Positions 16,977 through 26,279 of a DNA stretch of 64,000 nucleotides are shown one piece after another. Under the pieces are notes generated by a model. It was given only the letters and a program-made list of their open reading frames with translations, searched no databases and was not told the DNA's origin. The position numbers were made by a program, and so were the translations under genes. Origin of the DNA: Halorientalis salina (lineage in GTDB: Archaea; Halobacteriota; Halobacteria; Halobacteriales; Haloarculaceae); the NCBI RefSeq assembly GCF_005049285.1, contig NZ_SOSC01000003.1, forward strand, positions 62,001-126,000, given 5' to 3'. Within the stretch, counting starts at the first letter, position 1; every line of letters starts with the position of its first letter.

Positions 16977-17285
16977 ATGGCAACGGATACGGTCGACCGG
17001 CGGGCAGCCCACGTGCGGGGGCTGACGGTCACGACGCTCGCGTCGCTGGCGGGCGTCGTGGCAGCACTCGCCTCCCAGGCGATTGCCGGGTCGGCCACGG
17101 ACAACGTCGCGCTGTACATCCTCCTCGGGTCCATCGTCGTCCAGTTCCCGATCCTGAAGGTACTCGGTATCGACGTCGACGACTTCTCGGCGAAAGATTA
17201 CCTCTACATCGGGTTCATGACGTTCTCGCTCTGGTTCGTCGCCTGGGGAGTCCTGTTGACAGCGAACACAGCAATCAGTTTCTAA
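16977..17285 (+). CDS. EMC6-like small membrane protein
   Basis: A 102-residue protein with three hydrophobic segments (about 17-37, 43-62 and 72-96) and a conserved-looking LGIDVDDFSAKDYLYIGFMT region. Layout and length fit archaeal EMC6-like proteins, relatives of the eukaryotic ER membrane complex subunit EMC6 that helps membrane-protein insertion. ATG 16977 follows a GGAGG sequence. It ends 1 base before the ABCE1 gene, so the two are probably co-transcribed, linking a membrane-insertion factor with a ribosome-recycling factor. Family assignment is from memory of the pattern and should be checked. Confidence 0.6.
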   Translation: MATDTVDRRAAHVRGLTVTTLASLAGVVAALASQAIAGSATDNVALYILLGSIVVQFPILKVLGIDVDDFSAKDYLYIGFMTFSLWFVAWGVLLTANTAISF

Positions 17286-17286
17286 C

Positions 17287-19116
17287 ATGGCCGAAGACAG
17301 CATCGCCGTCGTCGACCTGGACAAGTGTCAGCCCGACCGGTGTAACTACGAGTGTGCGAACTTCTGTCCGCCCAACCGGACGGGCAAAGAGTGCATCGTC
17401 ACCCGCGAGGAGCGCTACGAGGAGGACGACCTCTACGAGGGCGGCCCGGACCAGATCAGCATCAGCGAGGAGATCTGCCTGGGCGAGTCCTGCGGGATCT
17501 GCGTCGACAAATGCCCGTTCGACGCCATCGAGATCATCAACCTCCCGCAGGAACTCGACGAGGAACCGGTGCACCGCTACGGCGAGAACGCCTTCGCGCT
17601 GTACGGCCTGCCCGCGCCCGAGGAGGGACAGGTCACCGGCATCCTCGGTCCCAACGGGATCGGGAAGACCACCGCCGTGCACCTGCTCGCCGACGAGATG
17701 ATGCCCAACCTCGGCGAGTTCAACACCGAACCCAGCTGGGAGCGAGTGTTAGAGGAGTATCGCGGGACGGAACTCCAGGATTACCTGGAGGAACTCCGGG
17801 ACGGCGACGTGACCGTCGCGCGCAAGCCCCAGTACGTCGATCAGATCCCCGACCAGTTCGACGGGAAGACCCGGGACCTGCTCGAACACACCGACGAGCG
17901 CGGGGCGCTCGACGACCTGGTCGAACGGTTCGGCATCGAGGCCGTTCTGGATCAGGACATCGACTCGATCTCCGGCGGTGAGCTCCAGCGCGTCGCGATG
18001 ACGGCCACGCTCGCCCGGGACGCCGATTTCTACTTCTTAGACGAGATCACGCCGTACCTGGACATCGGCCAGCGCGTGACCGCGGCCCGGATCATCCGCG
18101 AACTCGCCGAGGAAGAGGACCGCTCGATGCTGGTCGTCGAACACGACCTGGCCATCCTGGACCTGCTGGCCGACGGCGTTCACCTGGCGTACGGTCGGCC
18201 GAGCGCGTTCGGGATCATCACGCCGCCCAAATCGGTCAGGAACGGCATCAACGAGTACCTCTCGGGCTATCTCGACAACGAGAACATGCGGATCCGGGAG
18301 GAGGCGATCACGTTCGAGGAACACGCGCCCCGGACTGCGACGAAAGCCGACGCGGTCGTGGAGTACCCGGATCTGAAAAAGTCCTACGGCGACGGCGAGT
18401 TCTCGCTGGAGGTCGAGGGCGGCACGATCCACCAGAGCGAGGTGCTGGGCGTCGTCGGCCCGAACGGGATCGGGAAGTCGACGTTCGCGAAGTTGCTCGC
18501 TGGTCGGCTCGAACCCGACGAGGGCGAGATGGACTCACAGCTGGACATCTCCTACAAACCGCAGTACATCGACATCGACCAGCACATGCGGGTCGACGCG
18601 TTCCTGCGGTCGATCACCGACGACTTCGGCACGTCCTACTGGAACACCGAGATCGCCCAGCCGCTCCAGTTAGAGCGGGTCATGGAGCAGAACCTCAACG
18701 ACCTCTCCGGCGGGGAGCGCCAGCGGGTCGCCATCGCGGCCTGCCTCTCGAAGGACGCCGACCTCTACCTGCTCGACGAGCCCTCGGCGCACCTCGACGT
18801 CGAACAGCGGGTCATGGCGACCTCGGCGATCCGCCGCTATGCGGAGAACCACGACGCCACGGCCCTGGTCATCGACCACGACATCTACATGATCGACCTG
18901 CTGTCCGACCGGTTGCTCGTCTTCGACGGCGAGCCAGCCGAACACGGGCAGGCCTCGACGCCCACCAGCATGCGCGAGGGGATGAACGAGTTCCTCGGCA
19001 ATCTCGACATCACGTTCCGCCGCGACGAGCGGACCAAGCGCCCCCGGGTGAACAAGCCGGGGAGTCAACTCGACCGCGAGCAGAAGAAGGAAGGCGAGTA
19101 CTACTACTCACCGTAG
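17287..19116 (+). CDS. ABCE1/Rli1 ribosome-recycling ATPase
   Basis: A 609-residue twin-ATPase. The N-terminal domain carries two 4Fe-4S motifs (CQPDRCNYECANFC with GKEC, and CLGESCGICVDKCPF). Nucleotide-binding domain 1 has Walker A GPNGIGKTT and signature SGGELQRV; domain 2 has GPNGIGKST and SGGERQRV with LLDEPSAHLD. It lacks membrane segments. ABCE1 splits 70S-type archaeal ribosomes after termination together with aRF1/Pelota and is essential in archaea. Length and domain order are typical. Confidence 0.97.
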   Translation: MAEDSIAVVDLDKCQPDRCNYECANFCPPNRTGKECIVTREERYEEDDLYEGGPDQISISEEICLGESCGICVDKCPFDAIEIINLPQELDEEPVHRYGENAFALYGLPAPEEGQVTGILGPNGIGKTTAVHLLADEMMPNLGEFNTEPSWERVLEEYRGTELQDYLEELRDGDVTVARKPQYVDQIPDQFDGKTRDLLEHTDERGALDDLVERFGIEAVLDQDIDSISGGELQRVAMTATLARDADFYFLDEITPYLDIGQRVTAARIIRELAEEEDRSMLVVEHDLAILDLLADGVHLAYGRPSAFGIITPPKSVRNGINEYLSGYLDNENMRIREEAITFEEHAPRTATKADAVVEYPDLKKSYGDGEFSLEVEGGTIHQSEVLGVVGPNGIGKSTFAKLLAGRLEPDEGEMDSQLDISYKPQYIDIDQHMRVDAFLRSITDDFGTSYWNTEIAQPLQLERVMEQNLNDLSGGERQRVAIAACLSKDADLYLLDEPSAHLDVEQRVMATSAIRRYAENHDATALVIDHDIYMIDLLSDRLLVFDGEPAEHGQASTPTSMREGMNEFLGNLDITFRRDERTKRPRVNKPGSQLDREQKKEGEYYYSP

Positions 19117-19152
19117 AAAGGGGAGTACTACTCGGGCAGATTTCTGGCAGCG

Positions 19153-19980
19153 CTACCACTGTTCCTGTGCCCGGTCCGGCCGGTCACGCTTGTAGATGTC
19201 GTCTCGAACGTCCTGGAAGGTGTTGATGAGTTCGCCGACGGCGTGGGTGATCGTCTCGAAGTACTCCTCGCCGAGTTCCGCCGTCGCCTCGCTCGGATCG
19301 CCCCAGGTACCGGTCTCGCTGACGCGGTAGTACGACCCCTTGCCGACGAGCAGGTGGTCGAGCAGCGCGGCGGGGTTCTCGATGTCCTCCGGGAGGTCTG
19401 GGTCGTCGGTGGAGGTGCTCTCTAAGTCCACGAGCCCCTCGTCGATGGCCATCACCGCGGCCGTCTCGCCGATGTTGGCGTGCCAGCCAGCGTCGAAGGA
19501 GAGGTACTCCGCCATGTCCTCCCCGCTCAGGGCGTCCCAGTAGGGGAACGCGTACACGTAGTGTTCCTCCGGCAGGTCGTGTGTGGCCTGATTGGCACCG
19601 ACCTTGGCCGCCCAGTCGTTGGTCAGGTGGCCCGAGATGAACACGGCGTCGGTGAAGCCGCTCTCGGCCAGCGAGTACGCCAGATCGCGCACCACCGTCG
19701 CCAGCGTCCGGTAGTTGAGATACGTGATCCCCTCGTATCCGGCGTGCATGTCCGAGGCCCCATAGGTGATCGGCGGGCCGACCAACGCGTCGACGTCCTC
19801 GGCGATGCGCTCACAGATCTCCGTCGGAATGAACGCGTCGGTCCCCATCGCGAGGTGCTCGCCGTGTTGTTCGGTCGTCCCCACCGGGATCAACGCCGTC
19901 GGAACCTCCGCGTCCTCGAGGTACGCTTTCACTTCCGGGTGACGCATCTCGTCCATCCTGCGTGGGATTGACATACACAC
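19153..19980 (-). CDS. Creatininase-family metal-dependent amidohydrolase
   Basis: A 275-residue enzyme. Metal ligands of the creatininase fold are visible: PVGTTEQHGEHLAMGTDAF (Glu, His, Asp), SGHLTND in place of the usual GHGGN (His kept), and HANIGET (Glu). Family members include creatininase, mycofactocin MftE and the archaeal formylamide hydrolase ArfB of flavin/F420 biosynthesis. The altered GHLTND loop suggests a different substrate. ATG at 19974 is nearly as good a start. Convergent with ABCE1 by 36 bases. Confidence 0.82.
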   Translation of the reverse strand: MCMSIPRRMDEMRHPEVKAYLEDAEVPTALIPVGTTEQHGEHLAMGTDAFIPTEICERIAEDVDALVGPPITYGASDMHAGYEGITYLNYRTLATVVRDLAYSLAESGFTDAVFISGHLTNDWAAKVGANQATHDLPEEHYVYAFPYWDALSGEDMAEYLSFDAGWHANIGETAAVMAIDEGLVDLESTSTDDPDLPEDIENPAALLDHLLVGKGSYYRVSETGTWGDPSEATAELGEEYFETITHAVGELINTFQDVRDDIYKRDRPDRAQEQW

Positions 19981-20181
19981 ACTACCACGAATCGAACCAA
20001 GAGTTTCCTTGCCAGACGCGTTCCAGTTTTCGTCAGGAGACGTGTTTTTTCACGCGGTGTGTCTCTCAGGTTGTCTTTCGCAGTCGCGGAAGCCGAGTGG
20101 GTGGCGCGGCCCGCCATCGCGGACGTCGAACTGTGAGGGAAAGGTGGTGCTCCCGGGCAGGAACGGGGACAGCGCGAGAAC

Positions 20182-21246
20182 TTACCCTTCCAGTCCGTAC
20201 TCCACGTCCAGCGGGTCTTCGATGTCGCCCATGACGGCTTCGAGCGCGTCGGTCGCGGTGAGCAGGCCGACGACCTCGCCATCGGCCAGGACCAGGGCGA
20301 GTTCCTGGCGTTCGGCCTGGAACTGGTCGACGGCGTCGCTGATGGTCGTGTCGGCGGCCATGGTCATCGGCGGGGCAGACAGGTCCTCGAAGGAGGTGTC
20401 GCCGGCGCGGAGCGCGTCGAGTTCGTCGACGACCTTCGGGACGTAGACGATGCCGCGGAAGTCCTCGTAGTCCTCGCCGATCAGCGGGAAGCGAGTGTGG
20501 GGGCTCGACCCGATACGGTCGAGGTTCGTCTCGACGGCGGCCGCAGTCGAAAGGAAGGTGACGTCCTCGACGTCGGTCATGACGTCGCTGATCGGCTCCT
20601 CGCCGATGATGAACGCGTTGCTGATCTCCTCGCGGCGCTCCTCGGGGATATCGCCCTGCACGAGGAGGGTATCGAGGCGGTTGCGGAGGTCGGCGCGAGT
20701 CTCGATGATCTCCTCTTCGGTTTCGAGCCACGCGCCGGTCATCTCGATGCCGAACAGTTTGAGCGTCCACTTGGCGACGCCGTCGCCGAGCATGATGACC
20801 GGCTTGATGACTGTCGCGAACCAGTACAGCGGCGTCGCAGCGTACCGGGCGACGAACTTCGTCCGCTCGACGCCGAGGTAGGTCGGCGTCTGTTCGCCGT
20901 GAGTCAGGTGCAGGAGGTTGATGATGATGAAGGCGATGATACCGCCGGCACCCACCGATGCCAGGAAACTGTTCTGGAGGTACGGCTCGAAGATGGCGGC
21001 CAGCGCCGGTTCCGCGACGATACCGACCGCGATGGACGTCGCCGAGATGCCGACCTGGCAGCTCGTGAGGTAGATCTCCAGGTCCTGGGTCATCTCCCAG
21101 GCGCGGCGCAATCCGGGTTCGTCGAACTCCGCCTCCGGGTACTGCCGGACGCGCGTCAGCGCGAACTCGATCGCGACGAAGAAACCGTTGGCCAGGATCA
21201 GGAGTATCCCGGCACCCAACCTGAGCCAGAGTTCCAGGGCGTTCAT
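20182..21246 (-). CDS. CNNM/CorC-family membrane protein with CBS pair
   Basis: A 354-residue protein. The N-terminal DUF21/CNNM transmembrane domain has helices near 5-27, 60-82 and 92-112, and a short HGEQTPTYLG loop corresponding to the family's GExxPK motif but with the Lys lost. A cytoplasmic region with two CBS domains follows (about 190-250 and 290-345: PISDVMTDVEDVTFLSTAAAV). The family is implicated in Mg2+/Na+ transport; CBS pairs usually bind adenine nucleotides. It lacks the C-terminal CorC_HlyC domain. Confidence 0.85.
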   Translation of the reverse strand: MNALELWLRLGAGILLILANGFFVAIEFALTRVRQYPEAEFDEPGLRRAWEMTQDLEIYLTSCQVGISATSIAVGIVAEPALAAIFEPYLQNSFLASVGAGGIIAFIIINLLHLTHGEQTPTYLGVERTKFVARYAATPLYWFATVIKPVIMLGDGVAKWTLKLFGIEMTGAWLETEEEIIETRADLRNRLDTLLVQGDIPEERREEISNAFIIGEEPISDVMTDVEDVTFLSTAAAVETNLDRIGSSPHTRFPLIGEDYEDFRGIVYVPKVVDELDALRAGDTSFEDLSAPPMTMAADTTISDAVDQFQAERQELALVLADGEVVGLLTATDALEAVMGDIEDPLDVEYGLEG

Positions 21247-21380
21247 ACGCGGAGGATCGTGCCAGCGAACGGAAATGTGTAGTGATCTGTTTCAGAGACC
21301 GGGAACGGACCCAGCACACATCGAAATCCGAAACGCAACAACCAGTTATCCGGTCCGAGAGACAAGGACTGACACACGAG

Positions 21381-22154
21381 ATGGACCGGGATTACCACGT
21401 CCATTCGACGTACTCCGACGGCCGCTTTCTCTTTCAGATGGTGCGGGCGGCGGCCGAGGCGGGTCTGGAGGGCGTCGGCATCGCGGACCACTGTAGCGTC
21501 TCGGACCGCGACGAGATCCAGGAGCAGAAACACCTGCTGGGGTTCAACCTCGACGAGACCTACGAGCGCCGTCGGGAAGCCATCGAACGACTCCGCGAGG
21601 AGGCGAGCATCGCCATCTACGACGGGGTCGAGATGGACTACCACCCCGAGGACGAAGCCCGGATCCGAGCCTTTCTGGACGAGGCGGGGTTCCAGTACGC
21701 CATCGGGAGCGTTCACTACCTGGAGGGCGTCAACGTCCACGTCGAGCCGTACTTCGAGCAGAAGGCCGAGGGTGACAGGGACGAACTGGTGTCGGAGTAT
21801 TTCGACCGGCTGGTCGCCCTCGTCGAGTCGGAACTGTTCGACATCGCGGCACACGTCGACCTCGTCGAGCGCAATCCGGCGCTGCGAGGGTACGCGACGA
21901 CAGAGCAGTACCGCCGCGTCGCCGAAGCCTTCGCCGACTCGCGGACGGTCCCCGAGTTGAACGCCGGGCGGGCACTCTCAGAGTACGGCGAGTTCCACCC
22001 CAGTCCGGGGTTCCTGGACGTCTTAGCCGAGTACGAGGTCCCGGTCACGGTCGGGACCGATTCGCACAAACCCGACGAGGTCGGCGATCGCGTCCGCCAC
22101 ATAGAGCGGTATCTCGACCGGCGGAATCGGCAGCCGGTCACACTGGAGTTGTGA
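21381..22154 (+). CDS. PHP-domain phosphoesterase (histidinol-phosphatase-like)
   Basis: A 257-residue protein started at ATG 21381, which places DYHVHSTYSDGR at the very N-terminus as in PHP enzymes. Further metal-site motifs: IADHCSVSD, YDGVEMDY, GSVHYLEG, AHVDLVERN and GTDSHKPDEVG. Members hydrolyse phosphate esters (HisK-type histidinol phosphatase, nucleoside phosphates). No his gene is nearby, so the substrate is open. Convergent with the RHH gene downstream by 13 bases. Confidence 0.85.
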   Translation: MDRDYHVHSTYSDGRFLFQMVRAAAEAGLEGVGIADHCSVSDRDEIQEQKHLLGFNLDETYERRREAIERLREEASIAIYDGVEMDYHPEDEARIRAFLDEAGFQYAIGSVHYLEGVNVHVEPYFEQKAEGDRDELVSEYFDRLVALVESELFDIAAHVDLVERNPALRGYATTEQYRRVAEAFADSRTVPELNAGRALSEYGEFHPSPGFLDVLAEYEVPVTVGTDSHKPDEVGDRVRHIERYLDRRNRQPVTLEL

Positions 22155-22167
22155 CGGAACGGCACGA

Positions 22168-22566
22168 TCACTCGCTTTCGGCGTCGTCGCTTCGGTACGT
22201 CTCCAGAATGTCGTCGAGAAGCATACAGCGTGGATCGGTCGACGGGTAGTGCGTGTCGATGTACTCCTCGGCGGTCTCGATGTCGCCCCGAATCGCGAAC
22301 TGGCGGACGCGTGCCGCGACCTGATAGAACTGATCGTCGGCGTCGGACGGTGCTTCGGCCTCCTTGATGAGTCCCTCGTTCGGAAGCACCTGTTGGCGCA
22401 GATCATCGAAGTCGAGCATTTCGGGGTCGTAATCGGCGATCTCCGAAAGGACGAGTTCGACGGCAAACCGCTGGAACTCGGATTTGTTGGAGAACGTCTC
22501 CTCGGATACCATCTCCTCGACGCGCTCCATGACCGTCTCCGAGAACCGGACCGTCGATTTGACCAT
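22168..22566 (-). CDS. Ribbon-helix-helix DNA-binding protein
   Basis: A 132-residue protein. Residues 1-45 form a ribbon-helix-helix: TVRF strand, ERVEEMVSEETFSNKSEFQR helix, AVELVLSEI second helix. The acidic C-terminal region (about 60-132) is helical. This layout resembles the longer haloarchaeal RHH regulators such as CdrL of the cdrS-ftsZ2 cell-division circuit, but that identity is uncertain and no ftsZ gene is here. Probably a conserved haloarchaeal regulator. Confidence 0.75.
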   Translation of the reverse strand: MVKSTVRFSETVMERVEEMVSEETFSNKSEFQRFAVELVLSEIADYDPEMLDFDDLRQQVLPNEGLIKEAEAPSDADDQFYQVAARVRQFAIRGDIETAEEYIDTHYPSTDPRCMLLDDILETYRSDDAESE

Positions 22567-22631
22567 CTATCACACACTCCCTTGGACGTGGGACCTCTTC
22601 CGGTCGACGGGACAAAACGATTGTGGCTGGC

Positions 22632-23171
22632 TCAGGTCCGCTGGAGGATTTCCCGCATCGTCCGGCCGAACGTCGTGTCGTCGACCGACGCCTCGAACTC
22701 GGCCAGCCGTGCTTCGAGGTCGCGCCGTCGATCCCGTAACTCTCGGCGCTCAGAGCCGGTCGTCGCGTCGACGAGGGCGGCGACACACCGCTCGTACTCG
22801 TCGAGCAGGTCGACGTACCGGTCCCGGCGATCGAACGTCGCCAGTATCCGGCGGAGTTTCCGGTCGGTCAGCGGCCGGGACGCCACCGCATCGACGGCGA
22901 GCGGCGACACCGGTAGTTCGGCCTCGTCCATCACGACGACAACACGACTGTCCCGTGCCATCTGAAGCGTCCACGAGACCACGCGGTACGGCGAGGCGTC
23001 GATGGCACCGACGTCGAGGACGAGAATCGATGGCGGGTCCGCGAGTTGTGACGAGACGGCACTCCGGGACCGAACGACTGTAACCGGCCGGCCATCGACC
23101 GATCGCGTTACGACCGGCTCGGCGCGCTCCCGGCGAACGTCGGCATCAGTCCCGAAATCGAGCATCGACAT
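22632..23171 (-). CDS. Degenerate receiver-HalX protein
   Basis: A 179-residue protein, started at ATG 23171 (23165 is equivalent) because the sequence upstream has no family features. The N-terminal 110 residues look like a worn receiver domain: ILVLDVGAIDASP could be the phospho-Asp loop and VVVVMDE the next strand, but the conserved TKP is SRPLTDRK and the N-terminal acidic pair is unclear. The C-terminus (RDRYVDLLDEYERC...) fits HalX. It probably signals without phosphorylation. Two bases out of frame with nothing nearby; monocistronic. Confidence 0.6.
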   Translation of the reverse strand: MSMLDFGTDADVRRERAEPVVTRSVDGRPVTVVRSRSAVSSQLADPPSILVLDVGAIDASPYRVVSWTLQMARDSRVVVVMDEAELPVSPLAVDAVASRPLTDRKLRRILATFDRRDRYVDLLDEYERCVAALVDATTGSERRELRDRRRDLEARLAEFEASVDDTTFGRTMREILQRT

Positions 23172-23321
23172 GCGTGAATCGATCACCAGGGTACAGCCGG
23201 AGAGTACTGAGCGGTCCGCGACGTGTTCTCGTCCGGTACGTCGTGCTACACGGATGTTATATTTTTGTACCCACGAAGGTATTCGTAGCACAGCGGAACG
23301 CCGACGCGGCCCGACGGCCCC

Positions 23322-23990
23322 TCAGTCGAAGCGAACGCCCAGGTCGTGCATCCCGTCGTTGTGCTTGGCGACGTTGATGAGCAGCGGGGTGATCGCCTCG
23401 ATCTCGGCGGCGTTGGCGAGCGGGCCGCCGTCGACGGCGCGGAGTCCCTCGATGCCTTCGGCGAGCTCCGTCACGATATCGACGGCGTCCTCGTCGTCGC
23501 CGACGACGACGGTGTCGATCCCCAGGTCGGCATCCAGGTTCGCCAGTCTGGCGGCCGGGAGGTTGTGGAACGCACCGACCACGGGGACGTCGTCGGGGGC
23601 CGCTCCGGCGGCGAGCTCGGTGACGCTGCCGACCCCGGGTTCGTTGTAGTGGAACCCGTCCTCGTCGCGTTTCATCCCGACGGCCGGGGAGACGAGGACG
23701 GTGTCGCTGTCGACGTCGTCGGCGACCGCCTCGATGGTATCGGAGAGGTGGTACGCCGGCACGGCGAGGACGACCACGTCCGCACGGGCAGCGGCCTCGC
23801 TGTTTGCCGCGCCCTCGACGGTTACGTCGACGCCGCGGCTGTCGAGTTCGGTCTCGTACTCCTCGGCTTTGGCTTCGGCGCGGTCGGCCTCCCGAGATCC
23901 GATGACGACCGAGTGGTCGGTGTCGTAGGCCCAGCGCAGCGCCAGTCCCTCGCCGATGTCACCGGTGCCACCCAGCAGTGCGATATCCAT
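23322..23990 (-). CDS. npdG: F420H2:NADP oxidoreductase
   Basis: A 222-residue Rossmann protein: GGTGDIGEGLALRWA dinucleotide motif at residues 7-21, GSREADRAEAKA for NADP phosphate recognition, VVLAVPAYH, and VGAFHNLPA, characteristic of NADPH-dependent F420 reductase. It transfers hydride between reduced F420 and NADP+. Length is typical. The adjacent dihydropyrimidinase-like gene is on the same strand, 101 bases upstream. Confidence 0.9.
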   Translation of the reverse strand: MDIALLGGTGDIGEGLALRWAYDTDHSVVIGSREADRAEAKAEEYETELDSRGVDVTVEGAANSEAAARADVVVLAVPAYHLSDTIEAVADDVDSDTVLVSPAVGMKRDEDGFHYNEPGVGSVTELAAGAAPDDVPVVGAFHNLPAARLANLDADLGIDTVVVGDDEDAVDIVTELAEGIEGLRAVDGGPLANAAEIEAITPLLINVAKHNDGMHDLGVRFD

Positions 23991-24091
23991 ACCGGACAGT
24001 TCGGCGACTGGACGTTAAGCGTTGCGCGAGCGGCCAGTGTTTCAGGGTTCGCGTCCGGCGGTCGAGTGAGGTCGTCGATCGAGACGACGGA

Positions 24092-25471
24092 TCAGTTCCG
24101 CCAGGTCGGAATCTCGCGCTCGACGAACTCACCGTGACCCGGTGGGCCGACGATCTCCCCGTCGTCAGCGACGAGTTCCCCGCGGACGAACGTCTTCTCG
24201 ACCGACCCGACCTCGCGACCCTCGTAGACGGAGAAGTCCGACATAGAGGCGTTGTCCTCGGGGTCGATGGGAGACGTGTCGTCCGGATCGAAGACGACGA
24301 TATCGGCGTGGGTCCCGGGTTCGAGCGTTCCCTTCTCGGGCATTCCGAAGACGCGCGCCGGGTTCGCGGCCAGTTTCCGCACGAGGAAGGGGAGCCTGAA
24401 CCCTCGCTCGGCGACGGCCTCGTCGTGGAACACCGGGAGACTCCGCTGGAGTGAATTCATGCCGAACGTCCCCTCCCACCAGGGGTAGACCTGTTTCTGG
24501 TCGCGGGTGAATCCGCAGTGGTCGGTGGAGACGACGTCGATCGTCCCGCGGTCGAGATGCTCGAACATCGCGTCGTTGTCGTCCGGTTTCCGCAGTGGCG
24601 GTGCGGCCATCGGCAACAGGCCGACGTCCTCGAACAGGGAATCGTCAGCGACGGTGTACTGGGTGCAGGTCTCGGCGCGGATCATGTCGTGGTTGTCCCT
24701 GCGGTGGGCGTCGATGACCTCGGCGGCCTTCCGACTGGTCGTATGGATCCCGTAGTACCGACAGTCGGCCGCCATCGCCATCCGAATCGCGCTGTCGGCG
24801 GCCATCGCCTCCGCCAGGTCCGGGCGGGACTTCGGGTAGTACTCCGGGTCGCCCTTGTCTTCGCGCTTGAACTGCTCGGTGATGACCTCACAGATCGACG
24901 AGTCTTCGGTGTGGAAGACGGCCACGAGGTCGTGGTCGGCCGCGTGTTGCAACACCTCGTTGATGAAGCCGTTGGACAGGCCGAACTCGTAGGCGGTGAA
25001 CATCTTGATCGACGTGACGCCCCTGTCGACGAGTTCGGGCAGTTCCTCGAAGACGGCAGAGTCTTCGCGAGTGATCGCCCCGTGAAGACTGTAGTCGACG
25101 AGCGCGTTTTCGGCCTTGGCCTGTTTGCGGTCGACCCCTTCGAGGAGCGTACTCTCCTCGTCGAAGAGACTCACGTCACCGACCCAGGCTTGCCAGGCGA
25201 AATCCACGATCGTCGTCGTGCCGCCGAGCACGGCCGCTTTCGAGGCCGTCTCGTACGTGTCGTTCGAGAAGTGGTCGTCGAGGTGGACGTGGACGTCGAC
25301 CGCGCCAGGGAGGACGAGCTTCCCCGAGGCGTCGACGACCTCGTCTGCCTCGGGGAGGTCCGATTCCGACCCGACGGCGGCGATCTCCTCGCCGTCGATC
25401 GCGATGCTCGTCTCGAGTATCCCCTCCGGCTGCACCAGCTGGCCCCCCGTGATGAGCGTATCCACGGTCAT
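24092..25471 (-). CDS. Dihydropyrimidinase/allantoinase-like cyclic amidohydrolase
   Basis: A 459-residue TIM-barrel amidohydrolase: PGAVDVHVHLDD (HxH metal site), GVTSIKMFTAYEF (Lys to be carboxylated), VFHTEDS, YGIHTTSRKA and VSTDHCGFT (catalytic Asp). Cyclic-amide hydrolases of this group include dihydropyrimidinase, D-hydantoinase, allantoinase and dihydroorotase. KMFTAYEF plus the FTRDQK segment favours the hydantoinase/dihydropyrimidinase side. No pyrimidine or purine catabolic gene flanks it, so substrate is open. Confidence 0.85.
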   Translation of the reverse strand: MTVDTLITGGQLVQPEGILETSIAIDGEEIAAVGSESDLPEADEVVDASGKLVLPGAVDVHVHLDDHFSNDTYETASKAAVLGGTTTIVDFAWQAWVGDVSLFDEESTLLEGVDRKQAKAENALVDYSLHGAITREDSAVFEELPELVDRGVTSIKMFTAYEFGLSNGFINEVLQHAADHDLVAVFHTEDSSICEVITEQFKREDKGDPEYYPKSRPDLAEAMAADSAIRMAMAADCRYYGIHTTSRKAAEVIDAHRRDNHDMIRAETCTQYTVADDSLFEDVGLLPMAAPPLRKPDDNDAMFEHLDRGTIDVVSTDHCGFTRDQKQVYPWWEGTFGMNSLQRSLPVFHDEAVAERGFRLPFLVRKLAANPARVFGMPEKGTLEPGTHADIVVFDPDDTSPIDPEDNASMSDFSVYEGREVGSVEKTFVRGELVADDGEIVGPPGHGEFVEREIPTWRN

Positions 25472-25589
25472 GCTATTTGCTATCGTGGGTCAAATTCAAT
25501 AGTTCTATTCTCAGCAAGTGGTAAATTCACAGTCGGCTCAGCTCTACAACAGCGGGTCGAAAACGCATCTCGAGACGGGCGAAGGCGGT

Positions 25590-25598
25590 AAGAAAAAA
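25590..25598 (-). terminator. Possible T-run terminator
   Basis: On the minus strand a run of six T follows GC-rich sequence about 110 bases beyond the stop of the membrane protein gene at 25708. Archaeal terminators are commonly simple T-runs. Confidence 0.3.
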
Positions 25599-25707
25599 GC
25601 CGGATTTCGACACGCCGTTGGAGTGGGGACGACGTACTGCGGCATCGCCGGCAGGAGATCGGTTTCAGGGGGAGACAACCACGTTTCTTGGCGTCTCAGA
25701 CGTGGGG

Positions 25708-26187
25708 TCACTGAACGAGAGAGAGATATCCGACGTAGACGAGGACGGCCACCACAAGCGAGACGGCAAGGACCCCGACGCCGGCGAATTCCTCCAGGGC
25801 AACCTCCGGGTACACCCAGAGATATGCGCCGCCCTCGATCGCGAGGACGACCAGGGTTCCGTACACGGCAGTGACGCCGACAGCACGGGCGAGTCCGCGG
25901 GCGTCTATCGATGGGCTACGCGTCATCTCGACCACGAACACCAGCGCCAGCGCCAGCGCGTAGAACGGTGTCGGGACGGCCCGTCCGAGCCCCGTCTCGG
26001 TCACACTTTGGATTCCATAGTAGCCGAGCGCGAGCAAAACGCCCGTCAGGAGCGTCATCGAGAGGCCCAGTCCATCTGCGTCATCGACCGTTGGTGTCGT
26101 GAGCAGACGATCGTCCGTCCGCTCGGCGTCTCCCTGGTCAGTTGACGCGCTCTGCTTTCCACGATCGTCGGTATTCGGGCCGTCCAT
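25708..26187 (-). CDS. Four-helix membrane protein of unknown function
   Basis: A 159-residue protein with an Asp-rich hydrophilic N-terminus (1-38) and four predicted membrane segments (about 42-58, 72-90, 103-122, 137-157). No conserved catalytic motif is seen and I do not recognise the family. It lies 92 bases downstream of the Mrr-like nuclease gene on the same strand and may be co-transcribed. Confidence 0.65.
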   Translation of the reverse strand: MDGPNTDDRGKQSASTDQGDAERTDDRLLTTPTVDDADGLGLSMTLLTGVLLALGYYGIQSVTETGLGRAVPTPFYALALALVFVVEMTRSPSIDARGLARAVGVTAVYGTLVVLAIEGGAYLWVYPEVALEEFAGVGVLAVSLVVAVLVYVGYLSLVQ

Positions 26188-26279
26188 TCTCGGACTAGCT
26201 CCGGCGGCAGCCGAATGGTTATGTGGGGCTTACAGAAGGAGAAGGGGTAACCCGCCCTTCAGGGAGACGTCACGCCAAC

